From positions 45,199 to 109,198 of the forward strand of contig NZ_VUOB01000037.1 of the NCBI RefSeq assembly GCF_008386585.1: 64,000 bases of DNA. Reading direction: 5' to 3'. Below the pieces are notes generated by a model. The model was not told where the DNA came from and made no database searches. It saw nothing but the letters and a program-made list of their open reading frames with translations. Positions within the stretch are counted from its first letter, which is position 1, and every line of letters begins with the position of its first letter. Below are positions 8,736 through 17,093 of this stretch, one piece after another. A program made the position numbers and the translations under genes. Origin of the DNA: Solihabitans fulvus. Lineage in GTDB: Bacteria; Actinomycetota; Actinomycetes; Mycobacteriales; Pseudonocardiaceae.

Positions 8736-9056
8736 ATGACCGAGTCGAAGCCCGAGGCCGACCAGGTGGAGACGTGGACGGACGAGGACAGTGGTCCGCT
8801 GTTCCTCGGTCCCGTCGTCGACGCCCGCGAGCAGCGCCGGCACGTGGCCGGCATGCAGTCCCGCGTGCTGCTCGGCATCGGCGCGATCTTCCTGGTGACG
8901 CTGCTGGTCATCGTGCTCGGCCCGAGGTACTTCCAAATGCAGCAGGACGTCGTGCACCAGCTCATCCAGACCGTGCTGCCCTCGGTGCTGGCGGCGGGCG
9001 CGACGATTGTCGGCACGCTGTTCGGCGCGGCCGCGAACCGGCGCGAGGATCGCTGA
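8736..9056 (+). CDS. Small two-TM membrane protein, unknown function
   Basis: A 106-residue protein with an acidic N-terminal half (about 40 residues) and two hydrophobic segments: about residues 45-63 (LLGIGAIFLVTLLVIVLG) and about 80-98 (VLPSVLAAGATIVGTLFG). These are separated by a short polar loop, and a basic NRRED tail follows. I do not recognise the family. It is divergent from the RHH-like gene at 8349-8594. Codon use and frame (ATG 8736, preceded by GGAGAGG) support a real gene. Confidence 0.65.
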   Translation: MTESKPEADQVETWTDEDSGPLFLGPVVDAREQRRHVAGMQSRVLLGIGAIFLVTLLVIVLGPRYFQMQQDVVHQLIQTVLPSVLAAGATIVGTLFGAAANRREDR

Positions 9057-9163
9057 GCTGCCATCCTCACTCGAATGCGCACCCGGTAGGGGTCCGGAAA
9101 GTGGCCCAGAAGCGGGCCGGGGTGGGTCAGAATGTGGCCGGTGATTATGTGGATTCGATAACT

Positions 9164-9195
9164 GTGTACACGGGTGTGTCCACGTGGGTGTACAC
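9164..9195. promoter_or_regulatory. Triple TGTACA-type operator upstream of Phd/YefM-like gene
   Basis: Two identical 8-bp palindromes, GTGTACAC, lie at 9164-9171 and 9188-9195. Exactly midway, at 9176-9183, is GTGTCCAC, a one-base variant. The three boxes are therefore spaced 12 bp centre to centre and end 8 bp before the ATG of the antitoxin-like gene at 9204. YefM-family antitoxins are known to recognise paired palindromes with a TGTACA core 12 bp apart, so this is probably an autoregulatory operator. Confidence 0.7.
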
Positions 9196-9203
9196 ATATT
9201 GAT

Positions 9204-9461
9204 ATGGGTGACGTGGTGGGGGGCCCAGTCGCGTTGTCGGTTCGCGAGGCGCGCGCTCAACTGTGCCAGATCCTGCGGGACTACCGAGATCGTCCCGACG
9301 AGGCCGAACCGGTCTACATCGGCACGCACCGGCATCACGAGGCGGTGCTGATCAGTGCCGAGCTGTTTCACGAACTCGCGAAATGGGCCGCGCGCGGCAG
9401 GTCGATGGCCTGGTACTTCGAAGAGCATCAAGAAGCCGGGTTCGGCCTTCGCGAACGCTGA
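9204..9461 (+). CDS. Phd/YefM-type antitoxin-like protein (orphan)
   Basis: About 85 residues from ATG 9204; a GTG at 9174 lies inside the operator region and is less likely. The N-terminal part (VALSVREARAQLCQILRDY, then PVYIGTHRHHEAVLIS and AELFHELAKW) matches the Phd/YefM layout: SxxEARxxLxxLL helix, a beta hairpin with a 'x-V-I' pattern, and a helix. The C-terminal 20 residues (charged, GFGLRER end) would be the toxin-neutralising tail. No RelE/YoeB-like toxin follows. The next gene is the convergent RHH-like paralogue, so this is either an orphan antitoxin or a stand-alone repressor. Confidence 0.65.
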   Translation: MGDVVGGPVALSVREARAQLCQILRDYRDRPDEAEPVYIGTHRHHEAVLISAELFHELAKWAARGRSMAWYFEEHQEAGFGLRER

Positions 9462-9507
9462 AGAAGCCGAGAGCGACGCGCTCCCGGCTTCCCGAGTCTT
9501 CCTGTGC

Positions 9508-9538
9508 CATTGCCGATATCTGCAACATTGCCGATATC
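9508..9538. repeat. Short direct repeat (13 bp, two copies)
   Basis: CATTGCCGATATC occurs at 9508-9520 and again at 9526-9538 (18-bp period), directly after the Phd/YefM-like gene and ending at the stop codon of the convergent RHH-like gene. Its role is unknown. Confidence 0.6.
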
Positions 9539-9539
9539 G

Positions 9540-9824
9540 TTAGAGCAGGACGACTTCCTTGGTCGAGTCGTCCGTTTTCACCAGCAGGTCGGCGCCGTCC
9601 TCCCGGACGGCCCGATAGACGAACTCCCCGTAACCGATGAGCCGCCGAACCGCCTCCGTGAGACTCACGCCCTCACGGTCCATCACCAGCTCGAGCGCGC
9701 GCACGGTGTCCGGCGTGACCGCGACATTGATCCGTTTCGGATCAGGCCGCCGCTCCTTGCCCTGTTTCCCGGCATCCTGGGACGACCGGGTGCCCGCTGA
9801 CTGGGGGCGACTGGCTGCGCTCAT
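9540..9824 (-). CDS. Small ribbon-helix-helix-like DNA-binding protein, paralogue 2
   Basis: A 94-residue protein from ATG 9824, chosen for its GGAGGAGA ribosome site; an in-frame start at 9878 is less likely. The first 30 residues are polar and basic (GKQGKERRPDPKR). They are followed by INVAVTPDTVRALELVMD and GVSLTEAVRRLIGYG, a clear beta-strand/helix/helix RHH pattern. The tail, ending KEVVLL, parallels the 8349-8594 protein. The paralogy suggests duplication with the membrane protein and Phd-like gene lying between the two copies. A DNA-binding regulator or orphan antitoxin role is inferred. Confidence 0.65.
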   Translation of the reverse strand: MSAASRPQSAGTRSSQDAGKQGKERRPDPKRINVAVTPDTVRALELVMDREGVSLTEAVRRLIGYGEFVYRAVREDGADLLVKTDDSTKEVVLL

Positions 9825-9916
9825 GTCCGTCTCCTCCGACGTGGGTTCAGCGAGGCTCCGGCACCCACAGTACGCCAACCAGCCACGTAAGTGAAGTCGA
9901 AAACGTGGTGAATCTG

Positions 9917-9930
9917 TGTCAGATCTGACA
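9917..9930. promoter_or_regulatory. 14-bp perfect palindrome in divergent intergenic region
   Basis: TGTCAGATCTGACA, perfectly self-complementary, lies about 90 bp upstream of the RHH-like gene (start 9824, minus) and 70 bp upstream of the small gene at 10001. It is a candidate binding site for the RHH-like protein. Confidence 0.5.
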
Positions 9931-10000
9931 GAAGCCTACCAGGGCGAGCGGGTACGCTTGGTTGTCGTTCCCCAACCGACCGTGATCGGGAGATCCAACG

Positions 10001-10207
10001 ATGACGAACGGAGCCGCCGGCGACGACGAGGTGCTGGCGGACGGCACCTGGACGGACGACGTCGACCGCGGCGACATCCCCACGACCAGGGTCATCGGCA
10101 CCATCGACCGCCCCGACCTGGTGATCACCTCGACCAGGACGATGCCGATGACCCCGGCCCGGGCGCTCGAGGTCGTCAGGGACCTCCGCCCGGCCAAGCG
10201 CCGGTAG
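10001..10207 (+). CDS. Small hypothetical protein
   Basis: A 68-residue acidic protein with a basic C-terminus (VVRDLRPAKRR). The start at ATG 10001 has a GGGAG ribosome site 10 bases upstream. No signal peptide, membrane segment or known motif is visible. It is divergent from the RHH-like gene and belongs to the same small-gene island (8.3-10.2 kb). I do not recognise the family. Confidence 0.5.
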   Translation: MTNGAAGDDEVLADGTWTDDVDRGDIPTTRVIGTIDRPDLVITSTRTMPMTPARALEVVRDLRPAKRR

Positions 10208-10279
10208 ACAGTGCCGGTAGGCAGCGCCCGTAGACGACAGGCGGCGCGGGGCGGCCGCGCCCGCTCACGCCTCGCCCCC

Positions 10280-11134
10280 TTACGCCTGGCTTAGCCTGGC
10301 GACCTCCTCCTCGGACAGCGTCAGGTCCGCCGAGGCGGCCGAGTCGCGCACGCTCTGCGGCCGCGACGCGCCGGGAATCGGCACCACCACCGGCGACAGG
10401 GCCAGCATCCAGGCCAGGCAGACCTGCTGCGGGCTGACCCCGTGCCGCTGTGCGACCTCGGCGAACGCGCCGAACCGGTCGCCGAGCACGCCGGCGTTGG
10501 CGATGCCGCCGAGCGGGCTCCACGGCAGGAAGGCGACGCCGAGCGAGTCGCACAGCGCCAGCTCCGGCTCGCTCGACCGGAACGACGGCGAGAACTGGTT
10601 CTGCACCGAGGCGAGCCGGCCGTCGAGGACCTTGTTCGCCTCGGCGATCTGCTCAGGGTCGAAGTTGGACACGCCGGCCAGCCGGATCTTGCCGGCGTCG
10701 AGCAGGTCGGCCAGCGCCCCGACCGAGTCCGCGATCGGCACGCCATTGTCCGGCCGGTGGAACTGGTACAGCCCGATCGCCTCGACGCCGAGCCGCCGCA
10801 GCGACGCGTCGCAGGCGGCCTTCAAGTACTCGGGGCGGCCGTCGAGCCCCCATCCGCCGCCGGGGGTGCGGGTGTGCCCGCCCTTCGTGGCCACCAGGAC
10901 GTCCGTGCGCCCGAACCCGCGCAGCGCCTCGGCGATCAGGTCCTCGTTGTGGCCGAAGTCGGTCTCGTCCATCGAGTAGGCGTCGGCCGTGTCGATCAGC
11001 GTCACGCCGGCGTCCAGCGCGGCCCGGATCGTCGCGACCGACCGTTCCCGGTCCGGCCGGCCCTGGATCGACATCGGCATGCCACCGAGCCCGATCGCGC
11101 TGACCTCGCTGTCGCCGATCCGCCGAAACTTCAT
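10280..11134 (-). CDS. Aldo/keto reductase
   Basis: A 284-residue cytosolic NADPH-dependent oxidoreductase of the AKR superfamily ((beta/alpha)8 barrel). The catalytic tetrad positions are visible: Asp and Tyr in LIDTADAYSMDE, Lys in VLVATKGGHT and His in GLYQFHRPD. The C-terminal cofactor-binding signature (VVVPIPGASRPQSV) is also present. Start at ATG 11134 with a GGGAG ribosome site. It resembles the stand-alone general AKR oxidoreductases, and the substrate is not predictable. It is divergent from the methyltransferase gene at 11366, with a 230-bp gap in which I see no further gene. Confidence 0.93.
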   Translation of the reverse strand: MKFRRIGDSEVSAIGLGGMPMSIQGRPDRERSVATIRAALDAGVTLIDTADAYSMDETDFGHNEDLIAEALRGFGRTDVLVATKGGHTRTPGGGWGLDGRPEYLKAACDASLRRLGVEAIGLYQFHRPDNGVPIADSVGALADLLDAGKIRLAGVSNFDPEQIAEANKVLDGRLASVQNQFSPSFRSSEPELALCDSLGVAFLPWSPLGGIANAGVLGDRFGAFAEVAQRHGVSPQQVCLAWMLALSPVVVPIPGASRPQSVRDSAASADLTLSEEEVARLSQA

Positions 11135-11365
11135 GTCGCTCCCTTCACCACGTCTTGGCTGTGTCTTCGAGTTGACCAGAACCCGCCGGGTCCCGCACTC
11201 GGGCGGCCGTGAGCAGCGCCACCGATCGGTGATCACACATGCCGCCAAGCGGGCGGTGCGCGCCGTTGCCGAGTTGGCCATGATGGACCAGCCATGTCCG
11301 CCGAGCGGGGGCTGTGTCACTGTGACCGTGTCAGCACCGATCCCTGAACGACGGAGGTGACGAGC

Positions 11366-12178
11366 GTGGAACGACCCAACTGGGCTCCAGGAGACATCGA
11401 TGTGGAGCGCGCCAGCGTCGCTCGCGTCTACGACTACTGGCTGGGCGGTGCGCACAACTTCGCAGCGGACCGGGCCGCGGCCCGGCAGGCGCTCGAGGCG
11501 ATGCCCGAGCTCAAGAGCGTCATCCTCACCAACCGGGCGTTCCTGCGCAGAGCGGTGCGGTACCTGGCCTCCGTCGGCATCCGCCAGTTCCTCGACCTCG
11601 GGTCCGGCATTCCCACCGTCGGCAACGTGCACGAGGTGGCTGGGCAGGTCGACCCCACCACGCGGGTCGTCTACGTGGACATCGACCCGGTCGCCGTCGC
11701 GCACGGCAGGGCGATCCTCGCCGAGGACCCGAACGTCACCATGGTGCGGGCCGACGTCAGGGACACCGCGTCCGTGCTGGAGTCCGCCGAGATCAGGAAG
11801 CTGTTCGACCCGACGGAGCCGGTGGCCGTGCTGATGATCGCGCTGCTGCACTTCATGCCGGACGAGACCGACCCGTACGGCATGGTCGCCACCTACCGGG
11901 ACAGCATGCCGTCGGGCAGCTACCTGGCCGTCTCGCACGCTGGCTTCGAGTCGGGCGAGGAACCGTTCGGCTGGCGGCGCGCGCGGGACCTCTACGAACG
12001 GCAGGTCACGCCGATGACGAACCGGACCGGCGCCGAGTTCGCCCGCTTCTTCGAGGGCTTCGACCTGGTCGAGCCCGGCCAGGTGCGGATCCCGCTGTGG
12101 CGCCCGGACTCGCCGGACGACGTCGAGGAGACGGCGGCCAGGTATCCCGGGTTCGGGGCGGTCGGCCGGAAGCCGTGA
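11366..12178 (+). CDS. SAM-dependent methyltransferase (DUF574 / Methyltransf_19 type)
   Basis: A 270-residue protein. I chose GTG 11366 over GTG 11357 because the GGAGG at 11353-11357 is then 8 bases upstream. The family signature is visible: an N-terminal ASVARVYDYWLGGAHNFAAD, the SAM-binding FLDLGSGIPT (motif I), VVYVDIDPVAVAHG (motif II) and LLHFMPDE. These actinobacterial proteins occur in many copies per genome and their substrates are largely unknown. It stands alone between the aldo/keto reductase and the c-di-GMP enzyme. Confidence 0.9.
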   Translation: MERPNWAPGDIDVERASVARVYDYWLGGAHNFAADRAAARQALEAMPELKSVILTNRAFLRRAVRYLASVGIRQFLDLGSGIPTVGNVHEVAGQVDPTTRVVYVDIDPVAVAHGRAILAEDPNVTMVRADVRDTASVLESAEIRKLFDPTEPVAVLMIALLHFMPDETDPYGMVATYRDSMPSGSYLAVSHAGFESGEEPFGWRRARDLYERQVTPMTNRTGAEFARFFEGFDLVEPGQVRIPLWRPDSPDDVEETAARYPGFGAVGRKP

Positions 12179-12317
12179 TGTTCGACGTCGCCCATGCGCC
12201 GGTCGTATGCTCCGCAGTGTCCGGCCAGGGTCCCGGGGTTCCCACGGCCGGTACCGTGCACGGGGTCGCGACGCAGAGTCCCCACCACCGTCCTTGCCGA
12301 CCCCCTGGCAGGCGAAC

Positions 12318-14480
12318 ATGACCGACCGGACGTTCCACAGCGTGTCGCCAAGCGCAACCGGGCTCGATCCCGCGGTGCTGGCCGGCGCGGAGTCGTTCGC
12401 GCGCAGCTGGGCCACGGCCGTCATCGGCAGCAGCTACGTGCCGATGACCAGGGCCGAGGTCGCCGATCACCTGCGGGCGCTGACCGAGCTGCTCGTCGGC
12501 GCGCTGTACACGAACCCGTTCCGCACCGCGCCCGGCTACGACATCGGCACCAGGCTGGTCGAGGCGCACTTCACCAGCACCGACACGCTCGGCCGCACCG
12601 TCCAGCTGCTCGGCGACGATTTACTCACCGCACTCGGCCTGGCGGGCGACGAGCGGATGCGGTCGCGGCTGGCCGCGCTCCAGGGCGCCCTGGCCGCCGG
12701 CTACTCCCGCGCGCTGCGCGAGCGGACCCTCGCCGAGCAGGAGGCGATCCGCGCCGCCGTGCTCGACGCGCGGGACCAGGCGGAGACCGCCCTGCGGGCC
12801 AGTGAGGCGCGGTTTCGGGCCATGTTCACCGAGGCCGCGATCGGCATCGGCATCGCCGCGATCGACGGCACCATCCTGGACGTCAACCAGTCGCTCCAGG
12901 ACATGCTCGGCTACACCGTCGAGGAGATGCGCGCCCGCAACGTCCGCGACCTCATGCACCCCGAGGACGCGGCGAGCGTCTGGCGGCTCTACGACCAGCT
13001 GATCAGGGGCGAGTGCGACCACTACCGCGCGGAGAAGCGGTTCAACCGCGCGGACGGCGAGCAGGTGTGGACGCACCTGACGCTGTCGCTGGTCCGCGAC
13101 GACCACGGCGAGCCGCAGTACCAGGTGGCGATGATCGAGGACGTCACCGACCGGCACCTGTTGCAGAACCGGCTGCGTTTCCAGGCCCTGCACGACCCGC
13201 TGACCGGGCTGCCCAACCGGGCGCTGTTCCTCGAGCGGCTCGGCAAGGCGTTCAACGTGCGCAGCCCGCGCGCCAGGGTCGGCCTGTGCTACCTCGACCT
13301 CGACGGCTTCAAGGTGATCAACGACAGCCTCGGGCACGACATCGGCGACCAGCTGCTGATCGAGGTCGGGCGGCGGCTGGACAGCTCGGTGGCCGGCGAG
13401 GGCAGGCTGGTGGCCAGGATGGGTGGCGACGAGTTCGTCATCCTGGTGGAGGGCTCGGCCGGCACGCAGGACATCGTCGAGGTGGCGGACCGCGTGCTGC
13501 GCACGCTGGAGGGCCCGGTGCGGATCGGCGGCCACGAGCTGTCGATCTCCGCGAGCATCGGCATCGTGGAGCGGGCTGTCGCCGGCACCACGGCCGCCGA
13601 GCAGATGCGCGACGCGGACATCACGCTGTACTGGGCGAAGGCGGACGGCAAGAGCCGCTGGGCGCTGTACGACCCGGAGCGCAACGCCCGCGAGGTCGCC
13701 AGGTTCACGCTGTCCGCGACGATGCCGGCCGCGTTGGAGCGGGACGAGTTCTACGTCGACTACCAGCCGTTGGTGCGGCTGGAGGACAGCACGGTGGTCG
13801 GCGTCGAGGCGCTGGTCCGCTGGCAGCACCCGGAGTTCGGGCGGCTCGCGCCGGACCGGTTCATCGAGCTGGCCGAGGAGACCGGGCTGATCGTGCCGCT
13901 GGGCAGGTGGGTGCTGCGCAAGGCGTGCGAGCAGGCCCGCCGCTGGTTGGTCGAGTTCGGCGACAGCGCGCCGTTCGTGAGCGTCAACCTCGCGGTGCGG
14001 CAGTCCCGCGACCCCGAGCTGGTGCGGGACGTGCGGCGGATCCTCGACGAGTGCGAGCTGCCGCCGACGCATCTCCAGCTGGAGCTCACCGAGAGCGCGA
14101 TCATGGGCACTGCGGACGAGCCGCTGGAGGCGCTGCGCAGCCTGTCGGACATGGGCGTGCGGATCGCCATCGACGACTTCGGCACCGGCTACTCGAACCT
14201 GGCCTACCTGCGGCACCTGCCGGTGCACGAGCTGAAGGTGGCGGGCTCGTTCATGGAGGGCCTGCGCGCGGCGGACGGCGCGGACCCGGTGGACGCCCAG
14301 ATCGTGGCGACCCTGGTGCAGCTGGCGCACGCGCTCGACCTGACCGTCACCGCGGAGGGTGTCGAGACGCCCGCGCAGGCCGAGCGGCTGCGCCGGATCG
14401 GCTGCGACGCGGGCCAGGGCTGGTTCTTCGCCAGGCCGGGACCGCCGGAGGACATCGACCGCCTGCTGCACGGCGACTAG
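12318..14480 (+). CDS. PAS-GGDEF-EAL bifunctional c-di-GMP protein
   Basis: 720 residues from ATG 12318. Layout: an N-terminal helical region (about 1-160) of unknown type, a PAS domain (about 165-290; FTEAAIGIGIAAIDGTILDVN), then a GGDEF domain with an intact GGDEF motif at 369-373. No RxxD inhibitory site is apparent upstream of it. The EAL domain has the EAL triplet at 497-499, ELTES, DDFGTGYS (D619/D620), TAEGVET and a GQGWFFARP end. Both catalytic domains look largely complete, so it could make and degrade c-di-GMP. One deviation is KVAGSF at 640-645, where EAL enzymes normally have KIDxSF. It is soluble, with no membrane segment. c-di-GMP controls development in actinomycetes; an RsiG-type target lies at 54.8 kb. 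Confidence 0.93.
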   Translation: MTDRTFHSVSPSATGLDPAVLAGAESFARSWATAVIGSSYVPMTRAEVADHLRALTELLVGALYTNPFRTAPGYDIGTRLVEAHFTSTDTLGRTVQLLGDDLLTALGLAGDERMRSRLAALQGALAAGYSRALRERTLAEQEAIRAAVLDARDQAETALRASEARFRAMFTEAAIGIGIAAIDGTILDVNQSLQDMLGYTVEEMRARNVRDLMHPEDAASVWRLYDQLIRGECDHYRAEKRFNRADGEQVWTHLTLSLVRDDHGEPQYQVAMIEDVTDRHLLQNRLRFQALHDPLTGLPNRALFLERLGKAFNVRSPRARVGLCYLDLDGFKVINDSLGHDIGDQLLIEVGRRLDSSVAGEGRLVARMGGDEFVILVEGSAGTQDIVEVADRVLRTLEGPVRIGGHELSISASIGIVERAVAGTTAAEQMRDADITLYWAKADGKSRWALYDPERNAREVARFTLSATMPAALERDEFYVDYQPLVRLEDSTVVGVEALVRWQHPEFGRLAPDRFIELAEETGLIVPLGRWVLRKACEQARRWLVEFGDSAPFVSVNLAVRQSRDPELVRDVRRILDECELPPTHLQLELTESAIMGTADEPLEALRSLSDMGVRIAIDDFGTGYSNLAYLRHLPVHELKVAGSFMEGLRAADGADPVDAQIVATLVQLAHALDLTVTAEGVETPAQAERLRRIGCDAGQGWFFARPGPPEDIDRLLHGD

Positions 14481-14549
14481 GGCGGTGTCCGGTGGATCCC
14501 GCCCAATAATCGCTCGACCGCCCCACCGACTTGCGTGAAACTCCCGACG

Positions 14550-15065
14550 ATGACGCAACGAACCGACACGCCTCCCACCTGGGACGAGCGCACGCAGCTG
14601 AGCACCTTCCTGGACTACGCCCGTGACACGGCGCGAGCCAAGTGCGAGGGCGTGTCCGAGGAAGACGCCAGCAGAGCCCCGCTTCCGAACTCGCCGCTGA
14701 TGACCCTGTGCGGGCTGATCAGCCATCTGCGGTGGGTCGAGTACCACTGGGTCCAAGTGATGTTCCTCGGGGAGGAACCCTCGGGTCCGCTCACGCAGGC
14801 GAGCGACGAGGACCCCGACCCCGAGATGCGGACAGCGGTCGACATTCCGTTGCCCCGGCTGCTCGCCGAATACGAGGAGCAGAGCGACCGCTACCGTCGC
14901 CTGCTGGCCGACCACGACCTGAACTCACGGGCCAAGCGCTCCATCAGCGACGGCCGCCACGTGGACCTCCGCTGGGTGATCCTCCACCTCATCGAAGAGA
15001 TCTCCCGACACAACGGGCATCTCGACATCGTGCGGGAGCTCGTCGACGGACGGACCGGCGTCTAG
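14550..15065 (+). CDS. DinB-like / DUF664 protein
   Basis: About 171 residues from ATG 14550. The four-helix DinB/YfiT fold is suggested by GLISHLRWVEYHW near residue 60, and by EEISRHNGHLDIVRELV at the C-terminus. The spaced His residues (helix 2 and HNGH) would form the divalent-metal site. Related proteins are mycothiol- or bacillithiol-dependent transferases, but the thiol partner and substrate are unknown here. It follows the GGDEF-EAL gene by 69 bp on the same strand and may be co-transcribed. It is convergent with the GH15 gene. Confidence 0.85.
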   Translation: MTQRTDTPPTWDERTQLSTFLDYARDTARAKCEGVSEEDASRAPLPNSPLMTLCGLISHLRWVEYHWVQVMFLGEEPSGPLTQASDEDPDPEMRTAVDIPLPRLLAEYEEQSDRYRRLLADHDLNSRAKRSISDGRHVDLRWVILHLIEEISRHNGHLDIVRELVDGRTGV

Positions 15066-15121
15066 GTGTACTGACCTGTGCGGTGGATCTTGCGGGTGAG
15101 GCCGCCCCGGGAGCGTCCGGG

Positions 15122-16978
15122 TCAGGAGTCGCCGTTGCGGCGGTCGCGCTCGTGCCGGCTGTGCCCGTCGCCGTAGAGCACCGCGGCGCTGTTCACCAGC
15201 GCGAGATGGCTGAACGCCTGCGGGAAGTTGCCGGTGAACCGGCCCCGCTCGGCGTCGTACTCCTCGGCGAGCAGGCCGACGTCGTTGGCAAGGCCGAGCA
15301 GCCTGCCGAACATCGCCTCGGCCTCCGACCGCCGGCCGGCCAGCGCGAGCGCGTCGACGAACCAGAACGAGCACGCCAGGAACGAGCCCTCCGTGCCGAC
15401 CAGGCCGTCCACCGTCGACTCGCCAGGCACGGTCGTGTACCGGTCGACCAGGTCGCCGTGCCTGAGCTGCGCGCTGACCGCCTCGATGGTGGCCAGCACC
15501 CGCTCGTCGCGGCCTGGCAGGAAACCGACGGCCGGGATGAGCAGGGTCGCCGCGTCCAGGTCGGTGCCGCCGTAGTACTGGGTGAACGCGCCGACCTCGT
15601 CGTTCCACCCCTTGGCCAGCACCTCGGCGTGCACCTCGTCGCGCAGCTCCCGCCACCGGTCGACCGGCCCAGGCAGCCCGTCCTCCTCGACGGCCCGGAC
15701 CGCCCGGTCGAACGCCACCCACACCATCACCCTGGAGTGGGTGAAGTACCGGTCGGGGCCGCGCACCTCCCACAGGCCCTTGTCCGGCTGCTGCCAGATC
15801 TCCTCGAGGTGCCGCAGCAGCCCGCGCTGCATCGCCCACGAGTCGGCGGTCTCGCCGAGCCCCCGCTCCCGCGCGAGGTGCAGCGCGTCCATCACCTCGC
15901 CGTAGACGTCGAGCTGGAGCTGCCGGTAGGCGGCGTTGCCGATCCGCACCGGCTTCGCGCCCTGGTAGCCGGGCAGCCAGTCCACCTCCCACTCCACGAG
16001 GTGCCGCTCGCCGGACAGCCCGTACATGATCTGCACGTCGCCGGGGTCGCCGGCGACCGCGCGGCGCAGCCACTTCCGCCACGACTCGGCCTCGCTCGAG
16101 CAGCCGAAGTTGTCGAACGCCAACAGCGTCAGCGTGGCGTCGCGCAGCCAGCAGTACCGGTAGTCCCAGTTGCGTTCCCCGCCGAGCTGCTCGGGCAGCG
16201 ACGTGGTCGGCGCGGCGACGATGCCGCCGGTCGGCGCGTAGGTCAGGCCCTTGAGCGTGGCCAGGGACCGGTGCACCTGCTCAGCGTGCGGTCCGTCGTA
16301 GGTGATCCGCCCCGACCAGTCGCGCCAGAAGCGCTCGCTGCGGCGGACCTCGCTCTCGGCGTCCAGCGGGGGCGGCGGCTCGTCCGGGACGGCCAGGAAC
16401 TCCATCGTCCAGGCGAGGCGCTGGCCAGCCGCGACGGTGAACACCGCCTCGTGCGCCCGCTCGTGGTGCACCCGGTAGGGCAGCCGGTCGCCGTACAGGG
16501 CGACGGCGGACGGCCCGGCCACCGCGACGATGCACTCCTGCTCGTGCAGGTGGTGCCGGCGCACCCACGGCACCGAGTCGGCGTAGGCGAACCGCACCAC
16601 CCAGCGCAGCGACACCTCGACCTCGCCGGACACGCCCTCGATCACCCGCACCAGCCGGGTGTTCGCGTCGGCGTCGTGTTCCTGCGGCGGCATGGTGTCG
16701 ATCAGCCGCACCACCCCGTCGTCGGTGCGGAACTCCGTCTCCAGCACCAGGGTGTTGTCGCGGTAGCGCCTGGAGACCTCCAGCACCTCGCCCGTCGGCC
16801 CGATCCGCCAGTGGCCGCTCTGCTCGTCGCCGAGCAGCCTGGCGAAGCAGGACGGCGAGTCGAATCGCGGCATGCACAGCCAGTCGATCGAGCCGTCGAG
16901 CCCGACCAGCGCGGCGGTGCGCAGGTCGGACAGCAGTGCGTAGTCCTCGATTCGGCCTGGGCCGCTGTGTGACGCCAC
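15122..16978 (-). CDS. Glycoside hydrolase family 15 protein (glucoamylase/trehalase type)
   Basis: A 618-residue cytosolic enzyme with no signal peptide. The N-terminal beta-sandwich starts with IEDYALLSDLRTAALVG and GSIDWLCMPRFDSPSCFA. The (alpha/alpha)6 catalytic barrel follows, with NWDYRYCWLRDATLTL and DKGLWEVRG (candidate catalytic Glu). GLLAEEYD near the C-terminus holds the second catalytic Glu candidate. Mycobacterial and Streptomyces members of this group hydrolyse trehalose; others act on alpha-1,4 glucans. The sequence alone does not settle which. It lies downstream of a secreted GH2 gene, separated by a strong terminator, so the two are probably not one operon. Confidence 0.9.
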   Translation of the reverse strand: MASHSGPGRIEDYALLSDLRTAALVGLDGSIDWLCMPRFDSPSCFARLLGDEQSGHWRIGPTGEVLEVSRRYRDNTLVLETEFRTDDGVVRLIDTMPPQEHDADANTRLVRVIEGVSGEVEVSLRWVVRFAYADSVPWVRRHHLHEQECIVAVAGPSAVALYGDRLPYRVHHERAHEAVFTVAAGQRLAWTMEFLAVPDEPPPPLDAESEVRRSERFWRDWSGRITYDGPHAEQVHRSLATLKGLTYAPTGGIVAAPTTSLPEQLGGERNWDYRYCWLRDATLTLLAFDNFGCSSEAESWRKWLRRAVAGDPGDVQIMYGLSGERHLVEWEVDWLPGYQGAKPVRIGNAAYRQLQLDVYGEVMDALHLARERGLGETADSWAMQRGLLRHLEEIWQQPDKGLWEVRGPDRYFTHSRVMVWVAFDRAVRAVEEDGLPGPVDRWRELRDEVHAEVLAKGWNDEVGAFTQYYGGTDLDAATLLIPAVGFLPGRDERVLATIEAVSAQLRHGDLVDRYTTVPGESTVDGLVGTEGSFLACSFWFVDALALAGRRSEAEAMFGRLLGLANDVGLLAEEYDAERGRFTGNFPQAFSHLALVNSAAVLYGDGHSRHERDRRNGDS

Positions 16979-17047
16979 GACGCGAGGTTAGTTCCTCGAT
17001 CCCCGTCGCGCGCCCCTCCCGGCCGCACGGGCGGCGGGTTCGACCGG

Positions 17048-17083
17048 GGTTCGACCGGGTCCGCTGCCGGACCCGGTCGAACC
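17048..17083 (-). terminator. Long-stem terminator after the GH2 gene
   Basis: A perfect 16-bp stem (GGTTCGACCGGGTCCG at 17048-17063 with its complement at 17068-17083) and a 4-nt loop. It lies just downstream of the GH2 gene (ends 17094 on the minus strand) and upstream of GH15. Confidence 0.75.
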
Positions 17084-17093
17084 GTCGCCGTGG

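Noticed and set aside
8349..9461. A complete toxin-antitoxin operon
   Set aside because: The antitoxin-like gene has no adjacent RelE/YoeB, PIN or Fic-like toxin on the same strand, so only an orphan antitoxin is supported.
9508..9538. CRISPR-like repeat
   Set aside because: Only two copies of a 13-bp unit with a 5-bp spacer; no array, no cas genes.
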